Assembly: GCF_029227915.1 (NCBI RefSeq)
Contig: NC_079876.1
Span: 13,456,001-13,516,000 of the forward strand
Length of the DNA: 60,000 bases
Reading direction: 5' to 3'
DNA from: Hydractinia symbiolongicarpus
Lineage: Eukaryota; Cnidaria; Hydrozoa; Anthoathecata; Hydractiniidae
The notes under the pieces were generated by a model that saw only the letters and a program-made list of their open reading frames with translations, ran no database searches and was not told the origin of the DNA. The translations under genes were made by a program, and so were the position numbers. Shown here piece after piece: positions 33,108 through 44,249 of the stretch. Numbering within the stretch: the first letter of the stretch is position 1; every line of letters begins with the position of its first letter.

Positions 33108-34130
33108 TTTTGGTGGCTAGCTGTAGCTATGCATATCTCAAGATTATGTGCCTTAGCATTTTTAGCTGAACGATGTGTAAAAAATAATGTAAACTTTTTT
33201 CAGGAAATCAAAGCTCCTGAAAACCAATTACAAAGTGCTTCAAAAGTTTAACTAGCATAGTCATATGTGGCAGTAGCTATTGGTGCTGACTTGCATGCAG
33301 GAAAGTAAGCTCGACAACATCAAGAACATAAGCAAGGATAAATAATCTGGAAAAATTAAATTATTACAACTGTTGGGTTCATTTGCAGAACACATGAGAT
33401 TTGTCATGGAATATTATATCATGTCTTCTTCGTGTTCCGAAAAATTATGCCAGAATTTATATATCAGTTGCAGACTTAAAAACGTGATGTCAGCTGTTAA
33501 CTAACGTGATTGTGATTGTACCAATGTACTTGCAAAGTTAAATAGGATTGCTTTTGTGGTCTTCGCCCTGAAACAGAAAATTAAAGGAAGCCCTTATTAC
33601 CTGCGAATTATCTATGATGGAGGAAAAATGTTCATAAAAATGCATATAAATTCAACAGATTGTTTCTTAAATCATTTTTCGACTTGGGAAATAATCCATG
33701 AACGCACACCAGGTCTTTAAGCTTATTAAATGGTTTAATGACCACCATCCATCCTACTGCAATCCAAAAGCTTCTTCTCCTTGGCAGCGACTATTTTCTC
33801 CAGGATAGAGAAAAATATTTTTTACTGATAGGTTGATAGGTTAGGTCAATGTACTTGATTTTAACCACCCTACTTTGGTCTCAATTGGTTTACAACGTCT
33901 GTATTGCTTTTCTGGAAAAAACGTCCTTCTCTAACCGCAAACCCAGTACCTACAGTGTGTTTTTTATGAGGACGAAAGGCCCGCGAATGAAGGTTGGCCC
34001 TTTTTGAGTATAATCCCTATAGATGAATTTCATCAGATAAACATATTTGTCGGATAAATTTTTAATCACGTGGCAAATATTCCGTCGATTTTATACGACA
34101 GATTATAGATTAGTTGCGGCGTGGTGAATG
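33108..34130. other. No gene recognised
   Basis: AT-rich, without domain-bearing frames. A pair of CTTCTTC/TCTCCAGGATAGAG words near 33770-33810 has no clear partner. Confidence 0.45.
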
Positions 34131-35632
34131 TTTTTTCTTAAATGGTTGGAAGTAACCTTGATGGTTGGAAGTAACCAGTGATGGTTGGAAGTAACTCAAT
34201 CGATTGTGATTAATAACTTAGAAATTTTCCTCTAATACGGATTTTCAGTGATGGTTGCAAGTAACTTAGAAAAAAGAATGACCCGTGATGAACTCTGATT
34301 TTCGGCACTTTTGATTCTTTTTTCATTTAGTTTCTTTTCTTTGGTTTTGAGCATGGTACTAACGTAGATTTTTATTAGCTGTGATAAACTTTCAAGCGTG
34401 GAGATTAGTTGTTTAATACACGTCTTTTTCTACCGATATTCGAAGAGAGAAGTTTTACTGCTTGGTACTATGGCTGCTAAAGAAATCTAAGAAACTCTGA
34501 AACAGCCATCGGTATGTGAAAATACAAGCGTGGAGATTAGTTGCGATATTTAATACACCTTTTTTGTCTACCGATATTCGAAGAGAGAAGTTTTACCGCT
34601 TGAAGTACCAATGGCTGCTAAAGAGTTGATTGACATCGATATGTGAAAATACGCATTCAAAATTTTGCCCAGCAATACGTTGGCTATACTTATATAGTTT
34701 TATTCTATAGATGGAATGAAAGAACTTCTCACAGCTGCTTCTTTGTCTTCAAGGTAATTCTTTTTTTGCATAAGTGGACGTATTCTTTCTATTGTCATGA
34801 TATTCATATGTATTTTGGGAATTAATTTTAATGCTACCGATGATATTTTTGAAGTAGCAGGAACTAGTAGTGTGGTTGATGACAGTATTATTATGACTGT
34901 GGAAGGTTGGTAATAAATATATGAAAATTTATTCAAAAAATTATGATAAAAACTTAAACGACATAAAAAAGCTGCGAGCATTGAATTGTCTTCTTGACTA
35001 ATGAACCTAGTTCCCAGGTGTTTTAATATGTATTTAGCACTAAAAATATTTCTGTATTTTGTATGCTCGTCTGTACTGAAAAAAAGAAAAAGTCAATTAC
35101 GAGTTAATATTGTTTAATCTTTTCAAAGGTTTCTTTCGCAAAAATTCTTTCGGATTCATTGAAGGTTGATGACTTGTTTTGTGTTAGCAACGATAATAAA
35201 CACGTGCTGAACACTCATTTTTTCGCTCGGATAAGTTTGTGTTAGCTTTCTCAACGTTTCGTTTGTTTTTATGTTGTACGATGCAACAAATTTTCCCACA
35301 TCTTCCACACTAACTAGTCGACAATAAATATAAGCCTTTAACTTACTCACAACGCCCTCTATTCATTTAACTTTGTATTCTTTCTTCAAGGCATGCAAAA
35401 AGTTCTTCAGTATTTTTACCACCTCTGAACTGATTTTAAATCGCGTTTAAACAGGACAACGCATCTTCGTGATCAGCCACGTTCTTTTGTAATGATATGT
35501 TGCTTCTAACCATAAGGATTCATCCGAAATAATATCGGAATATCAGATTGACTTCCAAGTTACTTCTTATAATCGATTGAGTTACTTCCAACCATCAAAG
35601 TTACTTCCAACCATTTAAGGAAAAAAATCGCG
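34131..35632. mobile_element. 1.5-kb inverted-repeat element with GGTTGGAAGTAAC arrays
   Basis: The left end carries three consecutive ATGGTTGGAAGTAAC units from 34142 plus a fourth variant near 34247. The right end carries two inverse units (GTTACTTCCAACCAT) at 35581-35615 and a degenerate third. The ends align as inverted repeats through TTCTTAAATGGTTGG and CTCAATCGATT. The interior has no recognised transposase. Minus-strand frames at 34700-34981 and 35156-35350 show no motif. Confidence 0.75.
34393..34650. repeat. 132-bp tandem duplication
   Basis: CAAGCGTGGAGATTAGTTG at 34393 recurs at 34525. Both units carry CTACCGATATTCGAAGAGAG and ATGGCTGCTAAAGA. Each contains the same short ATG-led frame (MAAKE), so a first exon or promoter may have been duplicated inside the inverted-repeat element. 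Confidence 0.85.
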
Positions 35633-36560
35633 GAGGCGTGACTTAATGTTTTGATTTTGCATCGAGAATAATGGATATGCACGCGCATGTGTGCAGGCAA
35701 AATATATAAACAACATATCAGGTCGATTGATAATATCAAGGAAAAAAAACACTGACACTAAGATTGATAATGCCTGCTCTTATGCAAATTCCAATGAATT
35801 GTTAATCTTATGTCCCTAAAAATATATAATTAGCCTAAAAAAAATTTATATTATATTTTTCACAATTCTCCATTTTTTAGCTGCAAAAAAATAACATCGT
35901 TTTGAACACTGACACTGAAGTTGGGAATGTCTGCTTATAAAACAGAGAAGATAATAGTTAAGAAAAACCAATTCCTATGTATTTTCATTTTTATATTCCT
36001 ATACACATATAAATTAGCGTAAATAGCCAATTTGGTCTATGTGGTGCTTCTTTTCTTGCCTGTCAGAATGCGCGCGCATATCTGAATCTTTGTAAACATT
36101 CGCAATTCGTCTATTTTCTGACAAGATGATACACTAACATTTATATTGAACATAAAAAACCATTGACAACCATAGAGTCATATGATTCCCAAATCAATGA
36201 AAATTAATACTTAATAAACTTTAATGATATAAACTCTAGACGGCATAAAAAAATAAAAATATAACAGTCAAAATGTTGGCAAGGTAAGTAACTGTGAGGC
36301 TAGTCGTGTTAAAACCAAACGTTAATTCGTTGAAATGTTAAAAGGATTTATCTTTCAGAAGATTTTATATTTTATTTTTCACCATTCTCTATTTTTTAGC
36401 TGCAAAACACATAAAACATACTTTTAAAATAAATACCATTATTTTCTTTCCACCTTCGAAGTTAAAGTTAACAAAAAAACAATAAAGCAGGTTGCATGTA
36501 AATTAAAACACGTTTTAGCGACTTAATACAGAACAAATTTAACTGTTAAAACTCCTGTAC
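35633..36560. other. No gene; diffuse internal duplication
   Basis: ACACTGACACTAAGATTG near 35750 resembles ACACTGACACTGAAGTTG near 35907. TTTTTCACAATTCTCCATTT near 35860 resembles TTTTTCACCATTCTCTATTT near 36375. These are old, scattered copies without coding content. Confidence 0.55.
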
Positions 36561-36679
36561 AAACCCTTTAAGCCCTTAATATTTATTTGTCGTGCATGTA
36601 AACCCAGCTTTATAAACCCTTTAAGTGCTTAATACATTTTTGTCGTGCATGTAAACCCAGCTTTATAAACTATTTAAGA
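36561..36679. repeat. 53-bp tandem repeat
   Basis: Units at 36561 and 36614 start AAACCCTTTAAG and contain TTGTCGTGCATGTAAACCCA. A third partial unit follows. Confidence 0.85.
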
Positions 36680-36831
36680 CATTTTAATTGAGACTAAGAA
36701 TTGCAAACGTATTATTCATACGATGTTAATATAAATTTTATGTATATTCAAAAAAACATTGTATGATTACCTTTAATCTGCTTTTGAAAAAAACTTTCAA
36801 TTCACATTAGTTAGAAATAATTATTATATAC

Positions 36832-37453
36832 AGGCAGACTTCCACTTTCAAGTTTCTTGGCAGGAACGGAAACGGGGAAAAAATCACGTGATTTTTTCGC
36901 TTTTTCGAAAAAGTTCAATCAAATTCGACTTTTTCCCGAGAGCTTCCAGGATGGGAAATAAATTTCCAATCAGGTCCTGTCAATTTTGCTAACTCAGCAA
37001 AACAATAAATTCAAGATGGCGTCGCAGTACGAGTACGAAGCCGATAACTTCACAGATAATTAGAACTCAACCGAAGATACCTTCGTTCAAGAAAACGAAC
37101 AATATTTACGTGGTATTTCTAACGGTGATTTAATACTCAGTCCAATCTGGGATGCAACTGTTGTAAATGTATTAAAAGAAATCGAAAGTAAAGATGAACG
37201 AAAAAATTGGGAAGTTGAACTGATCGAGGAAGTAAGAAACTATTCCTGTTTGTGGAATTTGACGAGACAAAAAGTGCCATAACTATAATAATTACAAAGT
37301 TTATTGGCTCAAATTTTGAAGAAAAGCCGCCATATTTGTTTACATTTTTTCCCCGCCATTTTATTTCAATGGATTTAATTAAATTTTCCCGTTCCCGTCT
37401 GTCCTTATCCAGTTCCTGTTCCCGTCAAAAAACTTGGAAGTAGAAGTCCGCCT
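36832..37453. mobile_element. 620-bp inverted-repeat element carrying a transposon first exon
   Basis: The left end AGGCAGACTTCCACTTTCAA and the inverse of the right end, AGGCGGACTTCTACTTCCAA, are imperfect inverted repeats. Both go on into GGAACGG/GGGAAC-rich sequence. At 37016-37231 a plus-strand exon-like frame starts ATGGCGTCGCAG (MASQYEYEADNFTDN) and has one in-frame TAG. It continues NSTEDTFVQENEQYLRG to a donor GAA|GTAAGA. This looks like the first exon of the parent element's gene, retained in a shortened derivative. Confidence 0.7.
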
Positions 37454-37551
37454 TAAGTTTCATCTGACAAGGTATGTCCGTAAGATCATTTCAATAAAGT
37501 TCCTATTGTTAAATTTGAACCTTACTTTGGCAACGTTATTCGCATTTTTAG

Positions 37552-38922
37552 AGCTACATTTTCGATTTCGTTTCTTTTAACTTGGTGTTATTTCTCACTT
37601 GGATACATAACACGTTTGCATTGTCGACGCCATGGAAATTTCTCCATCATTAAGTCAGATACAAGATTCAATGGCACTGTGGAAAAATCTCTAGACGGTG
37701 TGACAAGATCTGAATGTGTTTTATCGTGTCTAACATGCGATAGTTGCTCGTTTGTGAATTATCATCCAACGTTTCTTGCGTGCGAGTTAATGAAAGCTGA
37801 AGGAAATGAAGTATTAGAAGTTGGATGGCAATTTTTGTCAACAAATTATGGAACGAGAAATGTAAGTGGTAATTGTAGCAATAGAGAGGAACAAGTTTGC
37901 TTTAACGAATACAACTAACAAAAAGAGTTTAAAACAAATTATTTACATCATAAAAAAGCTATTTTATACATGAATGCTTAAAATAATAATTTCCTGTCTC
38001 AATAAAAATTAACTCCTTGCAGCATAACTATTATTTTTCATAGAGGGGACCTGTTTGTCGATCATTCAGTCCATGCGAACTTACAGAAGCATGTGTTGAT
38101 ACCTGCTTTGAAGACGATCAAGTAGGATACCAGTGCATACGTAAGTACTATCTACATCGACTTCACACACCCTAAATGTTTAACACATACTTAAAAAAAA
38201 CACATTACAAAACATTACAAAATTTAGAAGAGGAAATATTTTTTTAATATATGTTACGAGGAAGATTTATATCTGTTTAACAGCGTCCGCATTTAAATTT
38301 TGATCTTTCGTATTATTTAAATATATTTTTTTTGATCCCTTCATAATGTATACAGTTGTAGCAAAACAAAATCCCGTAAAGCAATGCTTTTACTTAACGA
38401 AGAATTGTGTTTTTATGCCTGTTTAACAACTTTTTGCGAGCAACTTCTCTATTTTTGAAAATATTTTATCCATTTTTAATAGATATCAAAAATTAATTTT
38501 TGCATTTAGCGTGTTCATAAATATCAAACTGTCTTTTAAATTTTCCAGCCAATCAGTTTCAAAAAATACCTACTTTGTCTATGGCAGCATTTCCGATTCA
38601 TTCTTCATACCCATTAAAGAACCTGCAAGATGGGCATGATAGTACGTACGCTGGAACTTTCCATGACAGCACAAGTCACTTTAGACTTGACTTCGGTATG
38701 GTAAAATTCATTCGATTTATAACAATTCGTTTGGTAACGACTGTCAGGAAAGCTGTGATCACGGTTGATGATAAATTCTGTTCATGGGTACCAGAAGTAG
38801 CTGATGTCAATTTTGTTGTAGAATGCAATTCATTGTTATCAGGTCAACAAGTTGTCTTAACTCATCTGGATTCTTCGCAAGCGTTTTTGGTGAGCGAAAT
38901 GCATTTTTACGGTGACGTTTAA
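37552..38922 (+). CDS. Secreted protein: PAN/apple, Cys-rich EGF-like and F-type lectin-like domains
   Basis: Exons are 37552-37861, 38044-38140 and 38549-38922 (TAA), with matching phases and GT/AG borders. Exon A begins with a hydrophobic stretch (FSISFLLTWCYFSLGY), probably the end of a signal peptide, then a PAN/apple-like module with SECVLSCLTCDSCSFVNY and ACELM. Exon B is a short Cys-rich segment, VCRSFSPCELTEAC then VDTCF and GYQC, resembling half an EGF domain. Exon C resembles the F5/8C or F-type lectin (fucolectin) beta-sandwich: SYPLKNLQDGHDSTY, FRLDFGMV, a Cys in DDKFCSWVPE paired with VVECN, then GQQVVLT and VSEMHFYGD. It probably acts outside the cell in recognition or matrix binding. 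The start codon lies in an unseen upstream exon. The 36832-37453 element sits about 100 bp upstream, perhaps in that intron. Sugar-binding residues were not verified. Confidence 0.75.
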
Positions 38923-38930
38923 AAGAGTCA

Positions 38931-38936
38931 AATAAA
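38931..38936 (+). promoter_or_regulatory. AATAAA polyadenylation signal
   Basis: The signal lies 9 bases after the stop codon of the PAN/F-lectin-like gene. This is close, so further signals such as AATAAA at about 39287 may be used instead. Confidence 0.45.
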
Positions 38937-39768
38937 AAACACATCATTAATAAGTGCACTTCTGCTGTTTACTGAAATCTTAAAGTTTTTTCTCAAATTT
39001 CATGGAGCAGTATATTTTGTAATTGGTTGTTTTGGTCTGTTAAATAACAAGCAGAAGTATTTTCCATCTTTTGGTGATGCCAGTACGTGCTGGGCACAAG
39101 AACAAATACTTTTATTTAATATAAAGAAGAATTAAATTACTTTGAGGTGTACAGTTATGTGTATCGATCATTGCTACTGTAGAAACTTGAACTATAGTTA
39201 CTGCTTGAAGCTTGTCCAAAACAGAAGACCATTGGTAGAACAAATATTGTAAATATAAAATATTTCTTATGTAAGATTTTTTGAATAAAAATTGCCTACC
39301 TAGTATTCTTTTGTTAGTTTGATTTTGATCCTAAGTATGCTACCACCCAAGAGAGTGTTCCGAAAAATAGTGGAAATATATCTGACATAACTTTAGGCAA
39401 GTGATATATACAAAACTTAAAATAAAAACGATTACACGTTTTTTGAGAAATAAGTGCGGTTGCTTGCGTAAATCATTGTATTTGTTATACTCGGTAGTTT
39501 ATTGTTCCATTCTAATTTATAAATCTCTACAAAGTCACAGGATGAGCTAATGATTCTTGGCGGTGTTCTTATCGTTGGGTTGGACATTACTCGTGTTCAC
39601 TTCTTAACTTGCATATATTCTTCTTTAAAACTGGGGGAGGGAGAGGTTCCGTTGGAAAAATTTGTCTATATTTATTTGTAAATATTGTACTTCTTTTTAA
39701 ATGGTTATCCTCTGTAAATATCCGTAAATAATAATAAAGAAAATAATAATAATAATAAGTATGCTCAT
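38937..39768. other. No gene; short AAT microsatellite
   Basis: AT-rich 3' flank with a run of AATAAT units at about 39729-39757. Confidence 0.5.
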
Positions 39769-39900
39769 CTATATTATAATACCCGTATACGTCTGTCCAT
39801 CCGTCTGTCTGTCACGCAAAATGGTAGCTTAGCTGCGCAAGTAGCGAGACGCACGCAATATGCGGTATAACAAGGACGGGCGAACCCGTGCATTTTTCCA
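39769..39900 (+). mobile_element. Possible Helitron-like 5' end
   Basis: TCTATATTATAATACCCG followed by TATACGTCTGTCCATCCGTC resembles 5' ends of animal Helitrons, which start with TC and insert between A and T (here A|TCTA). GACGGGCGAACCCGTGCA follows. No matching CTRR end with hairpin and no Rep/helicase were identified, so this is tentative. Confidence 0.3.
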
Positions 39901-42900
39901 CGGTCTAACGACTATTTGTCTAATTTGTGCATACGTCTTAAACATTGATGTTCTTAATCACCGATGTTCTGTCAAAAAACGGCTTATCTTCGTCTCGGAA
40001 CACAAAGAAACGGAGAAACTCATGTTGTATTATATTAAAATGGGGTTGTTTCAAATTTTATCTGACATGTATAAGAATTACAATTTTTACTTAAGTTATA
40101 AGACGTCTAAGTTAAGCGAAGAGTACAGTTTTTAAAAACACCGAAATGGCCCGTGACCTAAACGATTTTTCGAAATATTTTGTCAATTTTTAATAATTTA
40201 CATCCTTAAGATAAGAAAAAAGTCCTATGATGAAATATCAGAGTGGTTAGCTGTCAAATATGTAAAGGCATTCAAGCTTCACTGCAGACTTCAAATGTGC
40301 GGTGAATTGTGAATAAGATTTGTGATTTACTGTGACATGAAATTTTTTGAAATCTTAAAACAAGAAAAGTCTCATAAACTACATCTGTGGTCGTTTTTAT
40401 TTTTACGTTTTGGCTGTCGTGTTGCTTTTTGTTTCAGTTTTTATTAAAATTATTTTATTTAAGTGGCTATATATTTTCTACAAATATATTTTTTATAATA
40501 AATTAAAAAAAGTGAAGAGCGATTTTCCCTTTATTTTTCCTGCAACAAAAACTTGCAACAGTGGCATATATTATTATAAATTAATATTAACAAATTTATT
40601 TTTAAGTCATTAAATATGTATCATTCTTTATTAAATGCAAGCTTTTGCTCAATTGTGAAAAAAAGGGAGGAACTGATTTAATTTTGGACAATGATGTTTT
40701 TGATTGTATTATATTCCCGTCACAGGGATTATTTCCTAATATATATCAACTGTGGAAACTCTTAATTTTTTAAAAGGTTAAAACTTGCGATGGTGTATAT
40801 GTTTTTCGCACACAATTTACATCTTATTACAATCAGTAAGTGTCTCCAACCCCTTTGACTGGGCACAATGTTTAGTGCGTCATGCAATAGGGCCCTGAAA
40901 TGTTCTGATTTTTCCTACCTGTTATTGGGACTTTTAATAAAATAAATTTATTTCTTGAAACATTTTTGTAGTAAGATATTTTATTGGTTATAATTATTTA
41001 TTACATGTATGTTCGTTACCAGGTGGTTACTAAGGTGTTTCTAAGAATACGTTGAATTCTAGGGATAAACTACGGTTCATATTAAAAGCAATTATTTATA
41101 CTCTAAAATGACGTCATTTCTAATTCCACTGAATTCATTATATTATTCCCCATACCCCCGGACATCTATAAATACCAAAATCAAAACGTGTCCATGTTTC
41201 ATAACATGAAGATCCATTCTCGTCCCCAGAGCTTTTCGAGATTAAAACATGAAGATGAATATTTCTGATAAAACATTTTGTTAACTTCATTCATGTTAAC
41301 GTCATTTTTTAACCTAATGACGTCATTAAAGTTTATTTTTCATATAAAATCGATTGTTTTCTTTCTACCAAATGTCTACCAAAATTTACAGCCCTATCGT
41401 CAGTAATGCTTGAGAACTTTAAATTAAATGCAAAATTTGGGAAAATCGCATGTATGACGTCTACTTTAGGCATGACGTCCTTTCTGATCCCAATGACACC
41501 ATTCAGTTGTTTAAATTAAGTCACTTGTGAACCTACTTAGTATCAACTTAGTTACCTAACTTAATTCCGTACTTTGTCCGAATTGGCACTAAATTTTAAT
41601 AGATTTATTTCTTGTTTTTATATTGTGAAACATTCGTAACCCTGAATAAATGTTTAGCAACAATAACAACAATAAAATTAAATTTAAAAACAAGTGTCAA
41701 CAGGAGAGAACATCCTTATTGAAATGTTAGAGATCATGGGACTTGGTATAAAAGTTGTAAAGGCTGGCGTTCGACAAACTGAAAACTAGTAAATTAAATT
41801 TCTGAGAAAAGCTTTTATTAGATTCCATTAATAGTTGCGTTTCGCCATCGATGGATACAATTTTCCCAAAAGGGTTCACACCATGCTGTTCGTCAAAATG
41901 TCTGAATACTTAAGTATTTATTGCATTGCAATATTTAAATTATTTATTTTTGTATTTTTATTCTTATTTGATTTTTAGGGTACCTAAGATTATCCCTGTA
42001 TCACTGTTCAGTATTTTTAGTCAAGTAAAAAAATAATAATAATAAAAAAATATATAGATTAAAAAATAATAAAATTTAATTCAATACATATCCTATCTTA
42101 GATATAACCTAATTCAGCAATGTATGACACAGATAGACAGACAGTATTAAAAGTGACAGAACGCACAATGAAAGATGGTAAGTTTAACCACAGTTGGGAA
42201 CCCTGTAAGATAAGTTTCCTGTAAAAATAGTAAACAAAGCCTCGAAGCAAGCAAAGCAGCCTGGAAATAATTTAGCCTTAAGCAAATCCGTCTTTCTCAA
42301 TCGAGGTGTGTAACAATGAATTTATTCTTATTTTGTTTTACGACAAGGAAGTTGTATTACGCAATAGTAGACTTTAGTTCCGTGCTATACTATGTTTATC
42401 TATTTCTTATTTATTTTAAATGCAACTTACTGTATTGTTCCTAAACGGCAAAAAATAAATATTAAATATTTTAAATATTGAAATATTTATGCCAATTCCT
42501 TTATGTTGGTCTAACTCATTTCAAACAGGTATTAAGTCCATAACATTTGTACTTATGGTTTTCACAAAATGGGCCTCTTCAGGCATTTATCGTGACTAAA
42601 TGCCACAATGGTTTTTCTAAAGGAAAAGAATGAATTCTGAATTATGTTTGTGAATTTGCTTATAGTTTTAACTTTTGAGTCTTTCAAAATTAGAACAGAA
42701 ATTCACATTTTTTTCTTCGTAATTTACTCTTTTTCTTCCTGGCTCACAATTTTCCTAAATATTTAGCAAAAAATTACCGTTAATTTCGTATTTTCAAAAA
42801 AAACCGTTCTTATTCGCATTTGTTGTTCAACTGAATTCCGCAACTTTTTCGTGCACAAACAATTTCTTCCCTAAAGACATTTTGTTTTTTTTATCTTTGA

Positions 42901-43500
42901 TATACGATAAATTAAATTCTGCAAAAAACAAAAAAATCTTGGCCATTTGTGAAACTAATTTTGTTAAGGAATACACAGCAAAATTCGCTTGAGTCACTGC
43001 ACCTAGAGTCTTCCAAGGGTATATTTAGTAATGATTTCTAGAATAAGAAACCTTTTTACTATATTATCAAATTAAGTGTTTATAGTATTCTTACTGCTTA
43101 GGAGTCATAAGGAAATTATAATAACAAAAGCACGACAAAAAGTACATTGATTTATAAACACAGAAACAATATTTTAAAAGTTTACCAATTTCATCAAACT
43201 TCACTTTTCACAACTCAAGAAAACCCTGGATTACGCACCTCTATTCGTTTTTTTCACTGCGCACTCTCCATGATTGCTATTCGCTGCAATTTTAAAAACG
43301 GCCGTTGAAGGACTACAGGTCGGTACCAGAGTCTTTTTTCTCGCTGTTGTGCTATTAAAAAGAGAAAAAACGTTTACCTAAAAATTCCCTTTGGCCAAAT
43401 GATAGCAAGATTCCGTACCATCCATGTGTCAAGGCTTGCAACGCAACTACGACTTGATCTTATCTTATTACTCTACCATGTGTGCAATCCCGTGGCTGGT
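39901..43500. other. No gene recognised
   Basis: Long AT-rich stretch with short chance frames only. It holds scattered words shared with elements elsewhere: CTCGTCCCCAG near 41219 (as in the 12.8-kb hairpin) and AATTTCTTCCCTAAAG near 42868 (as in the 7.9-kb element). AATAAT runs occur near 42030. Confidence 0.45.
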
Positions 43501-43750
43501 TAGGATCGTTCAACAGAATTTTTTTGAATGTGTTGCAATACCACTGCATCTTCCACCACTGACATCAATCAAATGTTTCTCTCTGACTGTCATTGAAGGT
43601 GGTGTTTGTCTATTAACCATCTCTAAATAAATTGCATGAATCTTTTTGCTATCATCTCCCTCATCAAGCATTCCATTTTCATCGAACACCTCTTCACTAT
43701 CAACGCCCTCATCAACCAATTCACTGAACACCTCTCCGCTACCATCTCCC

Positions 43751-44113
43751 TCAATTTTTTTTCTCTCTTTTCACATGTCGTGTTAATTTTTGATCCAGTG
43801 GAACTAGCCAATGAAATCTGGAAAAAACGTTCATTATTGAAACTATGTAGCAATAAGTTTTCCCGTTACGTTCAATTTTTATTTTGTTCAGATCAACTAT
43901 ATTAATCTGTTGTTGTTCGTGGACGTCTTTCACACGAACAGTTCGAGATCTTTTGTTTGTGAAGCGAACACTAAACTGTCTTTTATACTTTCCATCATTG
44001 CTATTTGACTTTAGTATTTCCTTGTTGCTCATACCAGCATAGCGGTCAGCCGCTTGAGTTCGTAGTTTTCTGAATCCAATAGATTTACTGTCGCAAAAAC
44101 GTCTTCGAAACAC
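43751..44113 (-). pseudogene. Retroelement integrase fragment
   Basis: The minus-strand frame contains KLRTQAADRYAGMSNKEI, then NIVDLNKIKIERNGKTYC followed by YIVSIMNVFSRFHWLVPL. The DLxK...NGKTYxYI.SxMDVFSRFxWLVPL string is typical of the DDE integrase core of retrovirus-like elements, where D of DLV and D of MDVFSR matter. Here the second reads MNVFSR, so Asp is Asn. The rest of the core (the second conserved Asp and the Glu) is absent. Downstream the frame passes into an acidic repetitive tail (SELVDEGVDSEEVFDE, GMLDEGDDSKK; 43510-43731) that is not integrase. It is a relic, and the superfamily (Gypsy-like or other) is not resolved. Confidence 0.7.
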
Positions 44114-44249
44114 CTTTTTTTACGTCACTTACTTCTTCTTACAACTATTGAAAAAAATCAACGGTATTCATAATTCTATGGCCCACAAACATTGCGTTGT
44201 TATCACGTTATGCAACGTCGCGTGACTATAATGTGATATAAAAAATGTG

